From Pseudomonadota bacterium (GTDB taxonomy: Bacteria > Pseudomonadota > Gammaproteobacteria > Burkholderiales > Burkholderiaceae_E), in assembly GCA_029779755.1 (NCBI GenBank), contig JAKOZZ010000183.1:1-37628 (forward strand): DNA of 37,628 bases, in the 5' to 3' direction. The notes beneath the pieces were generated by a model, which was not told the origin of the DNA, searched no databases, and saw nothing but the letters and a program-made list of their open reading frames with translations. Positions 34,556 to 37,628 of the stretch are shown in pieces (position 1 is the first letter of the stretch; each line of letters begins with the position of its first letter). A program made the translations under genes and the position numbers.

Positions 34556-35728
34556 TCAGCGCCGCGTCGGATCGGGTGTCCGTCGAGGCGGCACGTCGCC
34601 CGATGCGGCGGGGCAGAGCGCCTCGATGCGATCCTGCGCCAGGCCCGCTTCGCGGAGCACGTCGCAGGTATGCGCGCCGCGTTCGGGGACGCCGCCCGGC
34701 GGCGCCGACGGCGTCCCCGAGAACCGCGGGGCGGGCGCCGCCTGCAACACGCCGTCGACCCGGACGTATACGCCCCGGGCGGCCATGTGCGGATGTTCAG
34801 CCGACTCGGAGGGGTCGAGCACCGGCGCGAAACAGACGTCGGTTCCCTCGAGGCGTTCGCACCATTGGGCCCGCGTGCGCGTCGCGAAAAGCCGCTTGAG
34901 CTCCTCGGTCAGTTCAGGCCACAGCTTCGGGTCCCATTGCCCCTTCACGAACCGCTCGTCACCGTCGAGATCGAGCCGACGCAGCAGTTCCGCGTAGAAC
35001 TGCGGTTCCAGCGATGCGATGTTGACCCAGCCGCCATCGGCGCACTGGTAGGACCGCCCGGCCCAGTGCGCGGCATCGGAGGACTGGCCGCGCGCGAAGC
35101 TGCCGCCACGCGATGCGTACATGCTGAGCAGCAGGTTCATCATGTGCGCGACGCCATCGACGATCGCGGCGTCGACCACCTGTCCACGGCCATCGACGCG
35201 CGCACGCAGGATTCCGGAGACGATGCCCAGCGCGAGGTAGAGCGCGCCGCCGCCGATATCGCCGAGCATCGTCGTCGGGGCCTGCTGCGGCTGGCCGGGC
35301 GGACTGGCGAACCAGAGCGCGCCGGCCAATCCGGTGTAGTTGCTGTCGTGGCCGGCGGCGTGCGCGAGCGGGCCGTGCTGACCCCAGCCGGTCATGCGGC
35401 CATAGACGAGACGGGGGTTGCGCGCGAGGCAGACCTCCGGCCCGAGGCCCAGCCGCTCCATCACGCCGGGGCGCATGCCCTCGATCAGCGCGTCGGCGCC
35501 TTCCAGCAGCGCAAGGACCGCATCGATTGCGCCCGGCGCCTTCAGGTCGAGGACGACCGATCGCTTGCCCCGGTTGCAGATCGCCGCGCGCCGAGGCCGG
35601 CCCGATCCGATCTCGGGTCGCTCGACGGTGATGACGTCGGCACCGAGGTCGGCCAGCAGCATGCCGCAGAACGGGCCGGGGCCGATCCCCGCGATCTCGA
35701 TGATGCGTACGCCCTCGAGGACTCCCAT
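34556..35728 (-). CDS. mcr: Alpha-methylacyl-CoA racemase (CoA-transferase family III)
   Basis: 390 aa from ATG 35728. This start is preferred over ATG 35743 because GGAG at 35738-35741 lies 9 bases upstream and homologues begin MGxLxGVR. The opening GVLEGVRIIEIAGIGPGPFC and LLADLGADVITVERP are family hallmarks. The racemase acid/base residues known from the mycobacterial enzyme (His126, Asp156, Glu241) have clear counterparts here: His127 (AGHDSNY), Asp157 (LGDIGGG) and Glu241 (SLEPQFY). A true formyl-CoA transferase is therefore less likely. The enzyme interconverts (2R)- and (2S)-2-methylacyl-CoA so that branched acyl chains can enter beta-oxidation. No ribosome-level coupling to its neighbours; it ends 59 bases before the effector-like operon. 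Confidence 0.9.
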   Translation of the reverse strand: MGVLEGVRIIEIAGIGPGPFCGMLLADLGADVITVERPEIGSGRPRRAAICNRGKRSVVLDLKAPGAIDAVLALLEGADALIEGMRPGVMERLGLGPEVCLARNPRLVYGRMTGWGQHGPLAHAAGHDSNYTGLAGALWFASPPGQPQQAPTTMLGDIGGGALYLALGIVSGILRARVDGRGQVVDAAIVDGVAHMMNLLLSMYASRGGSFARGQSSDAAHWAGRSYQCADGGWVNIASLEPQFYAELLRRLDLDGDERFVKGQWDPKLWPELTEELKRLFATRTRAQWCERLEGTDVCFAPVLDPSESAEHPHMAARGVYVRVDGVLQAAPAPRFSGTPSAPPGGVPERGAHTCDVLREAGLAQDRIEALCPAASGDVPPRRTPDPTRR

Positions 35729-35764
35729 CGCGTCTGTCTCCATGTTCGATCACGGCGCCGGAAA

Positions 35765-35800
35765 GCAAAAAGGCCAACCCCTGAGGGCTGGCCTTTTTGC
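35765..35800 (-). terminator. Rho-independent terminator after tRNA-Thr
   Basis: On the minus strand GCAAAAAGGCCAGCCCT and its complement around a small loop, ending GGCCTTTTTGC, form a long stem with A and T flanks. It lies 10 bases after the tRNA 3' end and 22 bases before the racemase reading frame, so it should stop tRNA transcription. Being nearly symmetric, it can work in both directions. Confidence 0.88.
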
Positions 35801-35810
35801 CTGATTCGAT

Positions 35811-35886
<76 letters not shown>

Positions 35887-35898
35887 GAAGCCCAGCAG

Positions 35899-35927
35899 TT
35901 TATCACCGATTGCCGGGAATGTGTGAA
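35899..35927 (-). promoter_or_regulatory. Promoter of tRNA-Thr overlapping the upstream stop codon
   Basis: On the minus strand TTCACA (35927-35922, 5 of 6) and GATAAA (35904-35899, 4 of 6) are 17 bases apart. The -10 box ends 12 bases before the tRNA, giving a leader of about 5 bases. It overlaps the stop codon of the epimerase-like gene. Confidence 0.55.
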
Positions 35928-36985
35928 GCCGTTGACAGGCAGTCCCGGAGGGTGGCCTCCACGTCCGGAAACCGCAGCCGTACGCCCAGCTCGCGCTTCA
36001 GCCGCCGGTTCTCCAGCCGACGCGACTCGCTCATGAACGACAGCATCATCGGCGTGACGAGGCCGGTCAGGGTCTGCCGGTCGACGCGGGGCGGCCGGGG
36101 CAGTCCGAACGCGTCGGCCACCCGGTCGAAGTAGTCTCCCATCCTGAGGTCGGTGTCGTCGACCGCATGCACCACGCGTCCCGCGCGGCCGCGCAGCACC
36201 GCGCGCCAGGCGATGCGGGCGAGGTCGTCCGCATGGATGTGGTTGGTGTACACGTCGTCGGCCGGCGCCAGCGCGGGCAGCCCCTTGTGCAGGCGCTCGA
36301 TGGGCAGGCGGTCGTGCGCATAGATGCCGGGCACCCGCAGGAGGGCGGCGTCGGCGGTGCGCCATGCCGTGGGGCTGCGGAAGCGCCGTTCGGCGTCGAC
36401 GCGGCGCACGGCGCGCGCATTGGCGGGCTGCACGGCGCGGGTCTCGTCGAATTGCGCGCCGCCACAGTCGCCGTAGACGCCGGTGGTGCTCACGTACACC
36501 CAGCGGGCCCGCCCGGCGACCGGCGCGCGCCGGGCGGCCGCCCCGAGGCCCCCCCGCCGGCCGACCTGCACGACCCGTGCACTGCCTGGCAGCAACCCGC
36601 GGCGCGCGGGCGGCACGCGGCCGCTGCCGGACGGGCCGGGCGCCGCCGGGCCGCCCGCCAGCGCCGCGACCAGCCGTGCGCTGCGCGGATCGGTGGCGCC
36701 GGCGTTGGGCGGGGGTGCCAGGTCGATCATGCGCTGCGCGAACGCGCGCAGCCGTGCCAGCGTGGCGGCGTCGTCGAGGTCGGCGCGCAGCGGCACGATC
36801 CCGAGCGCGCGCAGCCGGGCAGCGCCGTCGGTGCCGCGGGTCGTGCCGATCACGCGCAGACGGTCGTGACCGTGCCGGGCCAGCAGCGTTCCGATTCGTC
36901 CGCCGACGTCGCCGCAGCCGACCAGCAGCAGGGTCGGGCGCCGAAAGCGTCGCGGCAACGCGCGATAATGTGCGGTTTCCTTCAT
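35903..36985 (-). CDS. NAD(P)-dependent epimerase/reductase-like protein (extended SDR, YeeZ-like)
   Basis: 360 aa from ATG 36985. A start at 37015 would run into the divergent gene. The nucleotide-binding motif GCGDVGGRIG lies near residue 23-32. YVSTTGVYGDCGG follows at about 195, then NARAVRRVDAERRFR, RVPGIYAHDRLPIERL and HADDLARIAW, the usual order of epimerase-like SDRs. The canonical YxxxK tyrosine is not evident, as in other YeeZ-like members. A Gly/Pro/Ala/Arg-rich stretch of about 50 residues (about 140-190) appears inserted between the ALAG helix and the YVSTTG strand. The substrate is unknown. The start codon is 13 bases from that of the divergent reductase. Confidence 0.85.
   Translation of the reverse strand: MKETAHYRALPRRFRRPTLLLVGCGDVGGRIGTLLARHGHDRLRVIGTTRGTDGAARLRALGIVPLRADLDDAATLARLRAFAQRMIDLAPPPNAGATDPRSARLVAALAGGPAAPGPSGSGRVPPARRGLLPGSARVVQVGRRGGLGAAARRAPVAGRARWVYVSTTGVYGDCGGAQFDETRAVQPANARAVRRVDAERRFRSPTAWRTADAALLRVPGIYAHDRLPIERLHKGLPALAPADDVYTNHIHADDLARIAWRAVLRGRAGRVVHAVDDTDLRMGDYFDRVADAFGLPRPPRVDRQTLTGLVTPMMLSFMSESRRLENRRLKRELGVRLRFPDVEATLRDCLSTASHIPGNR
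36941..36969 (+). promoter_or_regulatory. Candidate promoter of the 2Fe-2S reductase inside the divergent gene
   Basis: GATAAT (36964-36969) is a good -10 box with a poor -35 (CCGAAA, 36941-36946) 17 bases upstream. It would start an mRNA about 20 bases before the ATG at 36999. It lies within the first codons of the opposite-strand gene. Confidence 0.35.
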
Positions 36986-36998
36986 CTGGGTCCGGATT

Positions 36999-37628
36999 AT
37001 GAGCTTTACCGTCACCGTTCAGCCCAGCGGCAAGCAATTCTCGGTCGAATCGGACGAGATGATCCTCGACGCCGCGTTGCGTCAGGGGGTGGTGCTGCCC
37101 TACGGCTGCAAGAACGGCGCTTGCGGGTCGTGCAAGGCGCGGGTCACCGACGGCCTGATCGAGCAGGGCGCCCATTCGGCCGGCGCGCTGCGCAGCGACG
37201 AGGCGGTGCAGGGCATGGCGCTGATCTGCTGCGCGCGCGCGCAGTCGGACCTGACGCTCGAGGCCCGCGTGGTGTCCGCCGCCGGCGACATCCCGATCCG
37301 CAAGATGCCCGTGCGGGTGTCGTCGATCGATCGGGTCGCGGCCGACGTCGCGGTCATCCGCCTGCAGCTCCCCGCCAACGAGCGGCTGCAGTACCTGGCC
37401 GGCCAGTACGTGGAACTGATCCTGCGGGACGGTGCGCGCCGCAGCTATTCGATGGCCTGTGCACCGCATCTGGCCGAGCAGCTCGAGCTGCACATCCGCC
37501 ACATGCCGGGCGGGCGCTTCACCGACATGGTGTTCGGCGCCGTGCAGCCGGCGCTCAAGGAGCGCGACATCCTGCGCATCGAAGGGCCGATGGGCACCTT
37601 CTTCCTGCGCGAGGACAGCACCAAGCCG
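36999..37628 (+). CDS. 2Fe-2S/FAD oxidoreductase, CDP-6-deoxy-3,4-glucoseen reductase-like (partial, 3' end outside window)
   Basis: The 210 codons present have no stop; the gene runs off the window. An N-terminal plant-type ferredoxin domain (1 to about 90) carries Cys37-x4-Cys42-x2-Cys45 (YGCKNGACGSCKAR) and Cys77 (ALICCARA). A ferredoxin-NADP-reductase-like FAD domain follows (about 100-200) with YLAGQYVELIL and the FAD motif RRSYSMA, then GRFTDMVF and IEGPMGTFFLRED. The missing part should hold the NAD(P)H domain. Betaproteobacterial homologues are annotated AscD-like, but no deoxysugar genes are nearby, so a general electron-transfer role is as likely. Confidence 0.9.
   Translation, partial: MSFTVTVQPSGKQFSVESDEMILDAALRQGVVLPYGCKNGACGSCKARVTDGLIEQGAHSAGALRSDEAVQGMALICCARAQSDLTLEARVVSAAGDIPIRKMPVRVSSIDRVAADVAVIRLQLPANERLQYLAGQYVELILRDGARRSYSMACAPHLAEQLELHIRHMPGGRFTDMVFGAVQPALKERDILRIEGPMGTFFLREDSTKP

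Noticed and set aside
34556..35743. Formyl-CoA/carnitine CoA-transferase identity for the family III protein
   Set aside because: The opening GIGPGPF and the His127/Asp157/Glu241 set match alpha-methylacyl-CoA racemase rather than a transferase with a single catalytic Asp.

Overview
The window is very GC-rich, densely coding DNA with strong third-position GC bias, so long open frames run antisense to almost every gene. It looks like the chromosome of a high-GC betaproteobacterium, most likely Burkholderiales. The reasons are the paired cyanophycin synthetases followed by an ABC transporter and a DUF1854 protein, a remnant of a Bug/TctC-type binding protein, CYP153 alkane-type P450s and an AscD-like reductase. 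This is inference from gene content; no rRNA is present.

Layout. (1) 91-2795 (+): a secreted caspase-like/MORN-repeat protein and an OmpA-domain protein. (2) 2961-10871: a cyanophycin block. Two cphA paralogues lie on the minus strand; diverging from them are an ABC exporter with an N-terminal zinc ribbon and a DUF1854 protein. (3) 11057-13120 (+): a cytoplasmic molybdopterin oxidoreductase, convergent with (4) 13134-18748 (-): a complete five-gene peptide-type ABC importer (dppB-dppC-SBP-dppD-dppF order). (5) 19025-24389 (+): a self-contained CYP153 hydroxylase operon (ferredoxin reductase, 2Fe-2S ferredoxin, CYP153, zinc alcohol dehydrogenase, second CYP153). (6) 24480-30519: small-molecule catabolism and redox genes: a TauD-like dioxygenase, a PPOX-fold flavoprotein, two convergent glutathione S-transferases, an acyl-CoA dehydrogenase, a collapsed Bug remnant and a GntR/UTRA regulator with a likely self-controlled, possibly leaderless promoter. 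(7) 30594-34496 (-): an overlapping three-gene operon encoding a helical protein that resembles T6SS-associated accessory proteins, a C39-like papain-fold peptidase with a peptidoglycan-binding domain, and an exported beta-propeller-like protein. (8) 34556-35886 (-): an alpha-methylacyl-CoA racemase, a strong terminator and tRNA-Thr(CGT). (9) 35903-37628: an NAD-dependent epimerase-like protein divergent from a 2Fe-2S/FAD reductase cut by the window end.

How the parts may fit. Block 5 is a full electron chain NAD(P)H to FAD reductase to ferredoxin to P450, with a dehydrogenase to oxidise the alcohol. The acyl-CoA dehydrogenase and racemase could process (branched) acyl-CoAs downstream, but this link is speculative. 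Block 2 is a nitrogen/carbon storage module. The best candidate for an undescribed system is block 7, which reads as a possible adaptor, cell-wall-targeting effector and exported partner or immunity protein. No VgrG, Hcp or PAAR gene is visible in the window.
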